Origin: Pseudomonadota bacterium
Lineage (GTDB): Bacteria > Pseudomonadota > Alphaproteobacteria > Rhizobiales > Rhizobiaceae
Direction: 5' to 3'
DNA length: 26,107 nt
Assembly (NCBI GenBank): GCA_023390055.1
Contig: JAEWDP010000069.1
Coordinates: 1 to 26,107 of the forward strand
The notes under the pieces were generated by a model. That model searched no databases. It was not told the DNA's origin and saw only the letters and a program-made list of their open reading frames with translations. A program made the position numbers and the translations under genes. Below are positions 16,252-24,749 of this stretch, piece by piece (positions within the stretch are counted from its first letter, which is position 1; each line of letters starts with the position of its first letter).

Positions 16252-16755
16252 TCAGGTAGTCTCTCGCTTCTTGGAAGATGCAGCCGGATAGCCTGCAGAC
16301 ATAAGTTCGGCAAGCTGCATAACAGCGCCCGAGAGTTGCCCGCGCTCATCGTGGGAGAGGTGCGAAAATCCTTCAATAAACGCTTTCCCCATAGGTTCCG
16401 GTGAACGTGTGAGGAGGTTCAGGCCGGATTCGGTGAGGCGTGTGTGCACAATTCTGCGATCATTTGCCGATCGGTAACGTTGGATGAGGCCTCTCTCCTC
16501 AAGATTATCGAGGATGATGACAACTGTTGCAGGGCTGATGTCGGCGTAGTTGGACAAGACAGCGGAGGTGACTTCTCCCAACTCCACAATCCCCTTCATG
16601 ATAACGCGTTGGGCGGCCGTGAGGCTTGACTGCTTTGCAAGGGCGCGTGACTGCAGGTCATGGGCTCTCACGATACGGCGTACGGCTTTTTCGATCAGGC
16701 GAATGTCCTGGATTTGCGCGAATTGTTTCTCATCCTGATTGTTTTCTACGCCCAT
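16252..16755 (-). CDS. MarR family transcriptional regulator
   Basis: A 167-residue winged-helix protein. The ATG at 16755 (MGVENNQDEKQFAQI) is chosen over upstream alternatives that would run into the divergent gene. The core reads VIMKGIVELGEVTSAVLSNY, the recognition helix is DISPATVVIILDNLEERGLI, and the wing is YRSANDRRIVHTRLTESG, including the conserved DRR. MarR proteins are dimeric repressors that respond to small ligands or stress. This one is divergent from the NAGGN operon with an 88-base gap containing a perfect palindrome, so it very likely controls both itself and the osmoprotectant genes. The ligand or osmotic signal is unknown. Confidence 0.92.
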   Translation of the reverse strand: MGVENNQDEKQFAQIQDIRLIEKAVRRIVRAHDLQSRALAKQSSLTAAQRVIMKGIVELGEVTSAVLSNYADISPATVVIILDNLEERGLIQRYRSANDRRIVHTRLTESGLNLLTRSPEPMGKAFIEGFSHLSHDERGQLSGAVMQLAELMSAGYPAASSKKRETT

Positions 16756-16778
16756 TTCCTTGACCTTATTAATTCGAA

Positions 16779-16793
16779 ATCTAATTATTAGAT
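16779..16793. promoter_or_regulatory. Probable MarR operator palindrome
   Basis: ATCTAAT-T-ATTAGAT is a perfect inverted repeat of seven-base arms around one base, AT-rich and 15 bp long, typical in size and composition for MarR-family operators. It lies in the divergent gap 24 bases from the MarR start and 51 bases from the amidotransferase GTG, directly beside a TATAAT box. A repressor bound here would block the promoter of the NAGGN operon and probably that of the regulator. Confidence 0.65.
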
Positions 16794-16794
16794 C

Positions 16795-16800
16795 TATAAT
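16795..16800 (+). promoter_or_regulatory. Candidate -10 box of the NAGGN operon
   Basis: A consensus TATAAT begins one base after the palindrome and 49 bases before the GTG at 16844. A matching -35 is not evident at the usual spacing (the hexamer there is ATTCGA), so the promoter may be weak or of another type. Confidence 0.4.
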
Positions 16801-16843
16801 CAATTTGAAATTATCAATAGTCGCGAAAGGGTCAAACGGAACA

Positions 16844-18619
16844 GTGTGTGGAATTTGTGGTGAAATACGTTTTGATGGGGCGGTTCCTTCGCCTCTGGCA
16901 CAGGCCAAGATGTTGGATGCAATTGCTCCCAGGGGACCGGACGGTTCGGGACTGGTTATTCACGGAAATGCGGCCTTGGGACATCGGCGATTGTCCATCA
17001 TTGATCTTTCAGAAAAGGCACGCCAGCCTATGGAAGATCCTGATCTTGGCCTGACGATCGCCTTCAACGGATGCATCTACAACTATCCAGAACTACGCAA
17101 GGAACTTGAAGAAAAAGGCTATCGGTTTTTTTCAAACGGTGACACCGAAGTGATCCTCAAGGCATGGCATGCCTGGGGTGTGGATTGCGTGAAGCGTTTC
17201 CATGGAATGTTTGCGTTTGTCATCCATGAACGTGACAGTGGTCGCGTAGCGATGGCACGAGACAGGTTTGGTATCAAGCCGCTTTACCTAAGTCGGGTAG
17301 GGCACGCCACCCGGTTCGCATCTTTTCTGCCGGCGCTCTTGAAGGCAGGGGATATAGACACGTCGATCAACAAGACAGCTCTTCACCATTATATGACCTT
17401 CCATGCTGTCGTTCCGCCTCCGCACACTATCTTAAATGGTATTCAGAAGCTTCCACCGGCAACAGTCCGCATTATAGAACCGGATGGGCGTGAACGGGAC
17501 ACACTCTACTGGAATCCGCCATACGAACGTGATCCGGCAATGGCCAATCTCTCTTCCAATGATTGGCGAGATTTGGTTCTGGAGGCATTACGCAAGGCGG
17601 TCCGTCGACGCATGGTGGCCGACGTTCCTGTGGGCGTTCTTCTATCCGGCGGCGTAGATTCCAGTCTGATTGTTGGGCTTCTGGCAGAGATGGGCCAGAA
17701 AGATCTTATGACTTTTTCTGTCGGCTTCGAGGCTGCGAACGGCGAACACGGTGACGAATTTGTCTACTCGGACATAATAGCCAAGAAATTTGATACGAAC
17801 CATCATCAGATCTTCGTTCCCTCAGAACGTTTGATGGGAACCCTGCCTGGCGTATTTTCGGCAATGTCCGAGCCGATGGTTTCCTATGATAACGCCGGCT
17901 TTTACCTGCTGGCACAAGAAGTTTCCAAGCACATCAGGGTCGTTCAGTCAGGGCAGGGGGCAGATGAAATATTCGGTGGCTACCATTGGTATCCGCCGCT
18001 GGCAAACTCGAATGATGTCGCAACCGACTATGCCAGAGTGTTCTTCGATCGCTCTCACGAGGCACTGGCCCGGCAGGTCAACAAAGAGTGGCTGCCGGAT
18101 CATGACGTCAGCTTCGAATATGTCAGTCGCCACCTTGGTGCGGCCGGCGCCGATACTCCGGTCGATGCCGCTCTTCGCCTGGATAGTCAGGTGATGCTTG
18201 TTGATGATCCTGTAAAACGCGTCGACAACATGACGATGGCTTGGGGACTGGAAGCACGCGTTCCGTTTCTTGATCACGAACTTGTTGAGCTTGCAGCAAG
18301 AATTCCGCCGGAAGAAAAGCTACGCCTTGGTGGAAAAGGTGTGCTGAAGGATGCAGCCAGACTGGTTGTCCCTCCCGAAGTTATTGACAGAAAGAAGGGG
18401 TATTTTCCTGTTCCACAGTTGAAATACGTCGATGGCCCCTATCTGGAAATGGTTCGGGACGCATTGACATCGCGAGCAGCGCGAGAACGGAATATTTTTT
18501 GCGAAAGCTACTTGGAACAGCTTTTCCAGAATCCTGCCGATCATATCACGCCATTGAGAGGATCAGAACTGTGGCAGGTCGGGCTCCTTGAGATGTGGCT
18601 GCAAACGCAGGGAGTGTGA
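16844..18619 (+). CDS. asnO: N-acetylglutaminylglutamine amidotransferase
   Basis: A 591-residue asparagine-synthetase-like enzyme that makes the terminal amide of the osmoprotectant dipeptide N-acetylglutaminylglutamine amide (NAGGN), using glutamine as nitrogen donor. The GTG at 16844 is the start because it puts the catalytic Cys at position 2 (V-C-G-I-C-G), as required for class II glutamine amidotransferases; an earlier in-frame codon at 16739 would bury it. The glutaminase domain (about 1-215) shows RGPDGSG, GHRRLSIID and FNGCIYNY. The synthetase domain has the PPi loop SGGVDS near residue 268 and VQSGQGADEIFGGY further on. It is the first gene of a three-gene operon, with two bases to the next ATG, under the MarR operator. 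Confidence 0.93.
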   Translation: MCGICGEIRFDGAVPSPLAQAKMLDAIAPRGPDGSGLVIHGNAALGHRRLSIIDLSEKARQPMEDPDLGLTIAFNGCIYNYPELRKELEEKGYRFFSNGDTEVILKAWHAWGVDCVKRFHGMFAFVIHERDSGRVAMARDRFGIKPLYLSRVGHATRFASFLPALLKAGDIDTSINKTALHHYMTFHAVVPPPHTILNGIQKLPPATVRIIEPDGRERDTLYWNPPYERDPAMANLSSNDWRDLVLEALRKAVRRRMVADVPVGVLLSGGVDSSLIVGLLAEMGQKDLMTFSVGFEAANGEHGDEFVYSDIIAKKFDTNHHQIFVPSERLMGTLPGVFSAMSEPMVSYDNAGFYLLAQEVSKHIRVVQSGQGADEIFGGYHWYPPLANSNDVATDYARVFFDRSHEALARQVNKEWLPDHDVSFEYVSRHLGAAGADTPVDAALRLDSQVMLVDDPVKRVDNMTMAWGLEARVPFLDHELVELAARIPPEEKLRLGGKGVLKDAARLVVPPEVIDRKKGYFPVPQLKYVDGPYLEMVRDALTSRAARERNIFCESYLEQLFQNPADHITPLRGSELWQVGLLEMWLQTQGV

Positions 18620-18621
18620 AC

Positions 18622-20433
18622 ATGGCTAAACTGACGTCGGAGGAGAAGGCGGCGCGAACGCGGTCCACCAAGGCCGTCGCACACCGTTTGAAAAGACGAA
18701 GAGTCGATTACTCCAGTCCTGGGCATCTTTCCATTCAGAACCCGGATATGGAAGCTCCGGAAGAAGCCGCGCAAGTTGACTGCGGTTGGGGACGGCTGCT
18801 GTTTGCGCAGACATTTAAAGATCCGGATCAGTTGGTTGCTGCACTCCGTGATGAAGGCCCAAACCGTCGAGACATAGCAGTCTATGTGAGCGATCCACAT
18901 GTCGTTCTGGCTACCGCCCCGCAGGAACTGTTCCTTGATCCCTCCCATACGTATCGGCTTGATCTTCCGACTTACCGTAACAGCCGAAGGCAGCCGCGTG
19001 GCTTCTTCGTCCGACGCTTGTCATCGGAGGTAGATGCACGTGCGGTCAATCGTATCTATAGCTCACGTGGAATGGTGCCTGTTAGGCCCGACTTCTTCTG
19101 GTCAAACAGAGATAACCGGTCGATTACCTATCTTGTGGCCGAAGATGAGCAAACAGGAGAGATCATTGGTACCGTCACCGGCATCGACCATCGGCGAGCG
19201 TTCAACGATCCTGAACGCGGGTCATCACTGTGGTGCCTGGCTGTCGATCCCCAAGCGCGCCATTCCGGGATAGGAGAAGCGCTGGTTCGAAGGCTCGCAG
19301 AACACTTCAAAGCGCGAGGGGCAGCTTTCATGGATCTCTCGGTAATTCATGATAACGAGCAGGCGATCAGCCTTTATGAGAAATTGCACTTTCGCCGAAT
19401 TCCTGCCTTTACCGTCAAACGCAAGAATTCCATCAACGAACGTCTTTATGCCGCGCCGCTTGAGGAATACGATGTCCTCAATCCCTACGGACGTCTTATT
19501 GTAGACGAAGCTCGTCGGCGCGGAGTTCATGTGGAGATTACAGATGCCGAAGGTGGGTTCTTTCGCCTTTCACAAGGGGGTCGTTCTGTCCATTGCCGAG
19601 AAAGCCTGTCAGACCTGACGTCAAGCGTGGCGATGTCAATCTGCGATGACAAAGCTGTTGCCCGTCGAGTTGTAGAACATGCAGGCCTTTCGGTGCCAGA
19701 GCAGATAGTTGCCACGGCAGATGAAAGGATCATTGCGGATTTCCTCACGAGGCATGGGCGTATTGTCGTCAAGCCCGCTCGGGGTGAGCAGGGACGGGCG
19801 GTGGCTGTAGGCATTGATGACCTGGAAACGGCAATGCAGGCGATCGTTGCGGCGAGAGAGGTCTGTGATCGGGTTCTGGTCGAATCCTGTTTTGAAGGTG
19901 AGGATCTGCGCCTAGTCATCATAGACTTCAAGCTTGTGGCGGCGGCAGTTCGGCGCCCACCACGCATTGTTGGTGATGGCCGCCGGACAGTGCGTAATCT
20001 GATAGAAGCTCAATCCCGCCGCCGTTCAGCCGCAACAGGTGGTGAGAGCAGAATCCCAATCGATGAAGAGACTGAGCGTTGCCTCAAGCTCAGCAATTTG
20101 GCGCTCGACAGTGTGCTGGAAGCGGGTTGCGATATCGTGGTGCGGAAAGCTGCAAACCTTCACACAGGCGGGTCAATTCACGACGTAACGGAAATCGTCC
20201 ATCCAACGCTCGTTGAAGCGGCGATCACAGCTGCCCGTGCGATTGACATACCCGTAGTCGGTATAGATTTTATGGTTCGTAATCCGACAGATGCGGATTA
20301 CGTTTTTATCGAAGCCAACGAACGGCCCGGACTGGCCAATCACGAGCCGCAGCCGACGGCCGCACGGTTCCTTGATTTGCTGTTCCCCCTTTCCGGGCAC
20401 AGGGCAGCAAGCATCGCACTCGGAAAGCTTTGA
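18622..20433 (+). CDS. ngg: N-acetylglutaminylglutamine synthetase (GNAT + ATP-grasp)
   Basis: A 603-residue two-domain enzyme. About residues 130-265 form a GNAT acetyltransferase, with the acetyl-CoA loop in DPQARHSGIGEALVRRL and the late motif NEQAISLYEKLHFRR. About 330-600 form an ATP-grasp ligase resembling the cyanophycin synthetase/glutathione synthase type, with VKPARGEQGRAV as the glycine-rich ATP loop and FIEANERPGL as the metal site. The family acetylates and joins two glutamine units to give N-acetylglutaminylglutamine, which the upstream amidotransferase converts to NAGGN. The ATG at 18622, with GGGAG just upstream, is preferred to the in-frame one at 18595. It is tightly packed between its operon partners. 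Confidence 0.93.
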   Translation: MAKLTSEEKAARTRSTKAVAHRLKRRRVDYSSPGHLSIQNPDMEAPEEAAQVDCGWGRLLFAQTFKDPDQLVAALRDEGPNRRDIAVYVSDPHVVLATAPQELFLDPSHTYRLDLPTYRNSRRQPRGFFVRRLSSEVDARAVNRIYSSRGMVPVRPDFFWSNRDNRSITYLVAEDEQTGEIIGTVTGIDHRRAFNDPERGSSLWCLAVDPQARHSGIGEALVRRLAEHFKARGAAFMDLSVIHDNEQAISLYEKLHFRRIPAFTVKRKNSINERLYAAPLEEYDVLNPYGRLIVDEARRRGVHVEITDAEGGFFRLSQGGRSVHCRESLSDLTSSVAMSICDDKAVARRVVEHAGLSVPEQIVATADERIIADFLTRHGRIVVKPARGEQGRAVAVGIDDLETAMQAIVAAREVCDRVLVESCFEGEDLRLVIIDFKLVAAAVRRPPRIVGDGRRTVRNLIEAQSRRRSAATGGESRIPIDEETERCLKLSNLALDSVLEAGCDIVVRKAANLHTGGSIHDVTEIVHPTLVEAAITAARAIDIPVVGIDFMVRNPTDADYVFIEANERPGLANHEPQPTAARFLDLLFPLSGHRAASIALGKL

Positions 20434-20437
20434 TATC

Positions 20438-21574
20438 ATGACAATCAAGATTGACGATGGATATCTACTTTCGCAGTTGAAAGCTCTGCTTTCGATCCCG
20501 AGCCCGACCGGTTACACCGACGAAATCGTGCACTATTGCTCGCGTGAGTTGGAACGATTGGGTCTGAAGCCGGAACTGACCCGACGTGGAGCAATACGAG
20601 CAGTTCGCCGAGGCAGTCATAAACAGGGTGCTCGAGCCATGGTGGCGCACCTCGATACACTTGGTGCGCAGGTCAAGTTCATTAAGGAAAATGGTAGGCT
20701 TGAAGTTGTTCCTATCGGCAACTGGTCGGCGCGCTTTGCAGAGGGTGCAAGGGGGACCATTTTCACCGGTGCAGGTAGCTTCAGGGGAACACTACTACCC
20801 CTAAAGGCATCAGGCCATACCTTCAATGACGAAGTCGACACCCAACCCGTTGGCTGGCCCTATCTGGAATTGCGGGTTGACGCAGTTACCCGATCCAAAT
20901 CGGAGACAGAGGCGCTTGGCATCGAAATTGGCGACATTGTAGCGATCGATACCAACTCGGAATTCATGGATAATGGGTTCATCAATTCCCGGCATCTGGA
21001 CGATAAAGCTGGCGTCGCAATCTCGCTTGCAGCGATCGAAGCTCTGGAACGTGCGGGTGCAGCTACCCCCGTTGATACGCATTGGCTGTTTACGATTGCA
21101 GAGGAAGTGGGTGTCGGGGCGTCTTCGATCCTTAATGCAGAAGTTGCATCGATGCTTACCATTGATAACGGGACAAGTGCACCCGGGCAGAATTCGTCAG
21201 AATTTGGTGTAACAATTGCGATGGCGGATCAATCTGGCCCCTTTGATTACCATCTCACCAAGAAGCTCGTCGAGCTTTGTTGCGATGAAGGTATTCCCTT
21301 CCAAAAGGATATCTTTCGGTACTATCGCTCTGATTCCGCCTCAGCAATTGAAGCTGGCCATGATGTCCGTACCGCGTTGGTCACTTTCGGCGTTGATGCG
21401 TCGCATGGCTATGAGCGCATTCATTCTGATGCGCTCACCTCATTAGCGCAGCTTGTGGCTGCCTTTGCAGTTAGCAGAGTTGAAATCGCGCGGGATGCCA
21501 AGGAAATCTCCGGCGTCGAAGGATTTACCCATCAGCCGACCGATCCTGTGGCTGGATCTGAATCGCACGGCTGA
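20438..21574 (+). CDS. NAGGN-system M42 family metallopeptidase
   Basis: A 378-residue M42/M20-like aminopeptidase family protein, third member of the conserved NAGGN trio. The ATG at 20438, four bases after the previous stop, is preferred over the in-frame one at 20291 that would overlap the synthetase gene. Metal and catalytic residues are present: His and Asp in VAHLDTLG, Asp in HLDDKAGVA, the Glu pair in IAEEVGVGA, Asp in LTIDNGTSAP and a C-terminal His in ASHGYERIH. The family cleaves small peptides. In this context it may degrade or recycle the osmoprotectant dipeptide when stress ends, but that role is inferred from gene position. There is no signal peptide, so it is cytoplasmic. Confidence 0.9.
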   Translation: MTIKIDDGYLLSQLKALLSIPSPTGYTDEIVHYCSRELERLGLKPELTRRGAIRAVRRGSHKQGARAMVAHLDTLGAQVKFIKENGRLEVVPIGNWSARFAEGARGTIFTGAGSFRGTLLPLKASGHTFNDEVDTQPVGWPYLELRVDAVTRSKSETEALGIEIGDIVAIDTNSEFMDNGFINSRHLDDKAGVAISLAAIEALERAGAATPVDTHWLFTIAEEVGVGASSILNAEVASMLTIDNGTSAPGQNSSEFGVTIAMADQSGPFDYHLTKKLVELCCDEGIPFQKDIFRYYRSDSASAIEAGHDVRTALVTFGVDASHGYERIHSDALTSLAQLVAAFAVSRVEIARDAKEISGVEGFTHQPTDPVAGSESHG

Positions 21575-21578
21575 GGAT

Positions 21579-21600
21579 GGAAATGTTCGGGGGCATTTCC
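21579..21600. terminator. Small hairpin between convergent M42 and ftsK genes
   Basis: GGAAATG (21579-21585) and CATTTCC (21594-21600) pair perfectly over an eight-base loop, four bases after the M42 peptidase stop and in the 87-base gap before the ftsK stop. No T-run follows, so termination is only suggested. Confidence 0.35.
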
Positions 21601-21661
21601 TGGCGATCACTGTCGCGAGTTCTATGGAGATGCCAACCGGTCATGGAACTGGCGTTGGGGA

Positions 21662-24220
21662 TTACTCCTCCATGCCTCTCTCTTCCTGGAGACGTTGAGT
21701 GAGTATTTCCCGTTTGCCGACATGGTTTGGTGCGCCGACCAGTCCATCCTTTTCCATTCGTTCGACCAGAGTCGCTGCGCGATTATAACCAATGGACAAT
21801 CGGCGCTGGATGTAAGACGTCGAGCATTTCTTGTCCCTCAATACAATTCGGATCGCGTTCTGATAAAGGTCTTCTGCATCTCCATCGACCCCCATTGTGG
21901 TGGTATCGAAGACTGCTGTTTCATTATCCTCATCTGATCCTTCTTCATCGTCTTCAGTTACGCTGCCAAGATACGAAGGTTGACCCTGTGTCTTCAGGTG
22001 ATCCACGATCTTTTCGACCTCCCGGTCGGACACAAACGGTCCATGAACACGAGAAATTCGGCCTCCGCCAATCATGTGCAACATATCTCCCTGCCCAAGA
22101 AGGTGCTCGGCACCAGGCTCTCCAAGAATAGTTCGGCTATCGATCTTGGATGTGACCTGAAAGGAAATGCGTGTAGGGAAGTTTGCCTTGATCGTTCCGG
22201 TGATGACATCGACCGACGGACGTTGAGTTGCCATGATCAAGTGGATCCCGGCCGCACGAGCCATTTGAGCAAGCCGTTGTATTGCTCCTTCGATTTCCTT
22301 GCCGGCAACCATCATGAGGTCAGCCATTTCGTCGACAATGACGACAATGTATGGAAGTGCAGTCAGATCGAGTTCTTGTTCTTCGAATAACTGCTCGCCG
22401 GTGGTTCTGTCGAAGCCAGTGGGAACATTGAGTGTTATGGTTGAACCCTTGGCGCGGGCATCTGAGACTGCGGCGTTGAAACCATCAATATTGCGCACGC
22501 CAAGCCGCGACATCTTGCGATATCGGTCTTCCATTTCACGGACCGCCCACTTGAGGGCTAGTACCGCTTTCTTGGAATCCGTTACGACCGGGGTAAGAAG
22601 ATGTGGAATGCCATCATAGACGGACAACTCAAGCATCTTCGGATCCACCATGATAAGCCGGCACTCTTCCGGTCTCAGATGATAGATCAGGGAAAGGATC
22701 ATCGTATTGATTGCGACTGATTTCCCAGAACCAGTCGTTCCCGCAACCAGGAGATGTGGCATCTTGGTCAGTTCAGCAACAACTGGCTCGCCCCCGATTG
22801 TTTTGCCGAGACAAAGTGGCAATCGATAATCGGTGCCGACATAATTTTCACTGTCGATCAACTCGCGCAGATATACCGTTTCGCGCTCGACATTGGGAAG
22901 CTCGATACCGATAACGTTTCGACCGGGAATAACCGCAACGCGGGCAGACAACGCTGACATTGAGCGTGCGATATCGTCCGAAAGGTTAATGACTCGCGAT
23001 GATTTCACACCTGGCGCCGGTGCAAATTCGTAGAGCGTTACAACTGGACCAGGGCATACATCAATAATCTCGCCCTTGACCCCAAAGTCCTCCAGAATGC
23101 TTTCAAGAAGGCCCGCACTCTGTTCCAGAGCTTCCTGGCTCATTGCCTCCGTTTCATTGGAAGGTGCCCTCTGTAGCAGGTCCACGGAGGGGAACAGATA
23201 GTCTGGCGCATCAGCAGACGAGGCACGGGACGACTGGCAATTGTTCTCAATTGAGGATGGTGCCGACAAATGGCTAAGATCTGGCTGAATGGCCTCAACT
23301 GCGGCTTCGGGGACTGATTCAGGTTCCAATTCAGTGGAACGCGACTGATGCAGTGCGACTTGACGATAGAGATGGACAGCCGAAGGTAGAAGAGCCGTTT
23401 GATCGGTATCCCCGGCAAAGTCAGGTGTACCGGGTCTTGTAACGGTCGACGGTACTGCAATCTCCGCGGGGGTGGAGATGGCTTTCGAAGTCGTCGTAAC
23501 ATGAAGAGTGGATGGAGGGGGTGCTGTCTTGGCAGGGGGGCGGGGCGCCGATGGTTCTATATTTTCGGATGCGCCAAGGCTCATCATTTCCCAGATCAGA
23601 TGATCTGGAATGGTTGTGGTCGTCCTGCGACGTGTTGCAGGAGGTTGTGCCGGCATCTGCTCTCCGTCACTGGTGACAGTTGGGACAAAGTTTTCTACGA
23701 CGGAGGCTTGGGCTTGCGTTCTGTTCATGACTGGAGTGATTGATTGTGTTCGATCTTGTATCGTTATGCTTTCAGGATTTTCCCGGTTCTCAAGAGTTCG
23801 AGCGGGTGTATCAAGCGTAGGGGAGGGCAGGACAACCTGGGCTTCTTCCTGAGGATCAGTCTGATGTGCTGATACGTGTGGCGTGTGCGCGTGTGCAGCG
23901 ACCAAAGAGGGCTGGGCATGCTGTCGTGCCGCGTGTTCGGGTCGCGATTGATTTTCCCTATGAGAGTTGGAAAAGATTCCTCCCGGGGTACGGGTAAAGC
24001 GTACATTAGGCCGTAGAATGAAAGCGCGCTGCCATGATGGAAGTTTGTCTGGGTCTAGGACAACTGAGTCCATCATAGCCGAAGCTTCAGACTGGATGTC
24101 CTGCTTCTGTTCCATAGAGGCGGGAGATCCAACGGGCGTCTGCTCGTCTTCGGAAGTGCTGTGTGCGAGGGGGAAATTTCGATAGCGAAGGGAAGGAGAG
24201 TGCATTTTACGCGTGACCAT
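21662..24220 (-). CDS. ftsK: FtsK/SpoIIIE-type DNA translocase without membrane domain
   Basis: An 852-residue protein. The first 355 residues are Pro/Ser/Thr/Gln-rich and look disordered; I see no hydrophobic segment, so the four-helix membrane anchor of classical FtsK is missing. The alpha domain starts near residue 360 (EALEQSAGLLESILEDFGVK). The RecA-like motor has Walker A GTTGSGKS near 494, Walker B VIVDEMADL near 626 and MATQRPSVDVITGTIKANFP. A C-terminal winged-helix gamma domain (YIQRRLSIGYNRAATLVERM) recognises polar chromosome sequences and activates XerCD at dif. The motor should therefore be active in chromosome unlinking. The ATG at 24220 is chosen over an adjacent TTG; the ribosome site is weak. 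Alphaproteobacteria often carry more than one FtsK-like gene, and this may be the soluble one. Confidence 0.92.
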   Translation of the reverse strand: MVTRKMHSPSLRYRNFPLAHSTSEDEQTPVGSPASMEQKQDIQSEASAMMDSVVLDPDKLPSWQRAFILRPNVRFTRTPGGIFSNSHRENQSRPEHAARQHAQPSLVAAHAHTPHVSAHQTDPQEEAQVVLPSPTLDTPARTLENRENPESITIQDRTQSITPVMNRTQAQASVVENFVPTVTSDGEQMPAQPPATRRRTTTTIPDHLIWEMMSLGASENIEPSAPRPPAKTAPPPSTLHVTTTSKAISTPAEIAVPSTVTRPGTPDFAGDTDQTALLPSAVHLYRQVALHQSRSTELEPESVPEAAVEAIQPDLSHLSAPSSIENNCQSSRASSADAPDYLFPSVDLLQRAPSNETEAMSQEALEQSAGLLESILEDFGVKGEIIDVCPGPVVTLYEFAPAPGVKSSRVINLSDDIARSMSALSARVAVIPGRNVIGIELPNVERETVYLRELIDSENYVGTDYRLPLCLGKTIGGEPVVAELTKMPHLLVAGTTGSGKSVAINTMILSLIYHLRPEECRLIMVDPKMLELSVYDGIPHLLTPVVTDSKKAVLALKWAVREMEDRYRKMSRLGVRNIDGFNAAVSDARAKGSTITLNVPTGFDRTTGEQLFEEQELDLTALPYIVVIVDEMADLMMVAGKEIEGAIQRLAQMARAAGIHLIMATQRPSVDVITGTIKANFPTRISFQVTSKIDSRTILGEPGAEHLLGQGDMLHMIGGGRISRVHGPFVSDREVEKIVDHLKTQGQPSYLGSVTEDDEEGSDEDNETAVFDTTTMGVDGDAEDLYQNAIRIVLRDKKCSTSYIQRRLSIGYNRAATLVERMEKDGLVGAPNHVGKREILTQRLQEERGMEE

Positions 24221-24521
24221 CAAGCAAGCTGTCTTACCTAGCTGTTAATAGAAAGAAAACCTTAACCAGGTCTTGCCGAATTCGGCTTCTCTTCAATTTG
24301 AGCACTGGCGAGTGTCAGGAAATACAAAAAATGGCCGGGTAAGAAGGAGTCTACGCACGGCCCAGCATGACTGGTACGCTTCGGGGTAAGAGAGAGCCTT
24401 GCTATTCGCCCACCGTTTGTGACACGGGAGCGGATATCCGCAAGTAACACAGGTGGAAAAGCCGATTGAGCCACAACAAATGCGCGGGCTATTCTGGCGC
24501 AGAGCTGTGTGACGGGCCTAG
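24221..24521. other. Gene-poor stretch upstream of ftsK
   Basis: These 301 bases should contain the ftsK promoter. Two TTAAC-type half-sites face each other near 24242-24268 (TGTTAAT and CTTAACC), but not at the N7 spacing of a full CtrA box. A 94-codon minus-strand ORF (24546-24262) has no ribosome site or recognisable product. Nothing else is supported. Confidence 0.4.
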
Positions 24522-24749
24522 ATACAAAAGTTAGCCAAAGTTGCACTTAATGGCGCGATCAGGTGGGATATTTCACCTGCTGTTGTACGAAGAGCTGCAC
24601 AGCGGGTGACTGTGGATGCCGGCATTATACGAGTTCCAACTGCGATGGAGCGGCCGCGAAGGTGTCGTTTCGAAGATGCGGTCGTGGCAGGGCTTGAAGC
24701 GGACTTTCAAAAGGCATTAACATTGGCAGGGATTGAACATGCCAAGTGA
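24522..24749 (+). pseudogene. Possible 3' remnant of an unknown gene
   Basis: A start-less frame of 76 codons runs from just after a TAG at 24519-24521 to a TGA at 24747-24749, overlapping the ATG of the next gene by 11 bases. Its translation looks like a genuine protein tail (VVRRAAQRVTVDAGIIRVPT, then FEDAVVAGLEADFQKALTLA). It would fit the end of a gene that was once translationally coupled to the regulator, or a small protein from the GTG at 24606. I do not recognise the family. Confidence 0.28.

Noticed and set aside
16000..16259. Overlapping ORFs on both strands between the methyltransferase and MarR genes
   Set aside because: None has a start signal or recognisable sequence, and Cys/His/Arg-rich composition suggests chance frames.
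24262..24546. Minus-strand ORF of 94 codons upstream of ftsK
   Set aside because: No ribosome site, no family resemblance, and coding-like composition is weak.
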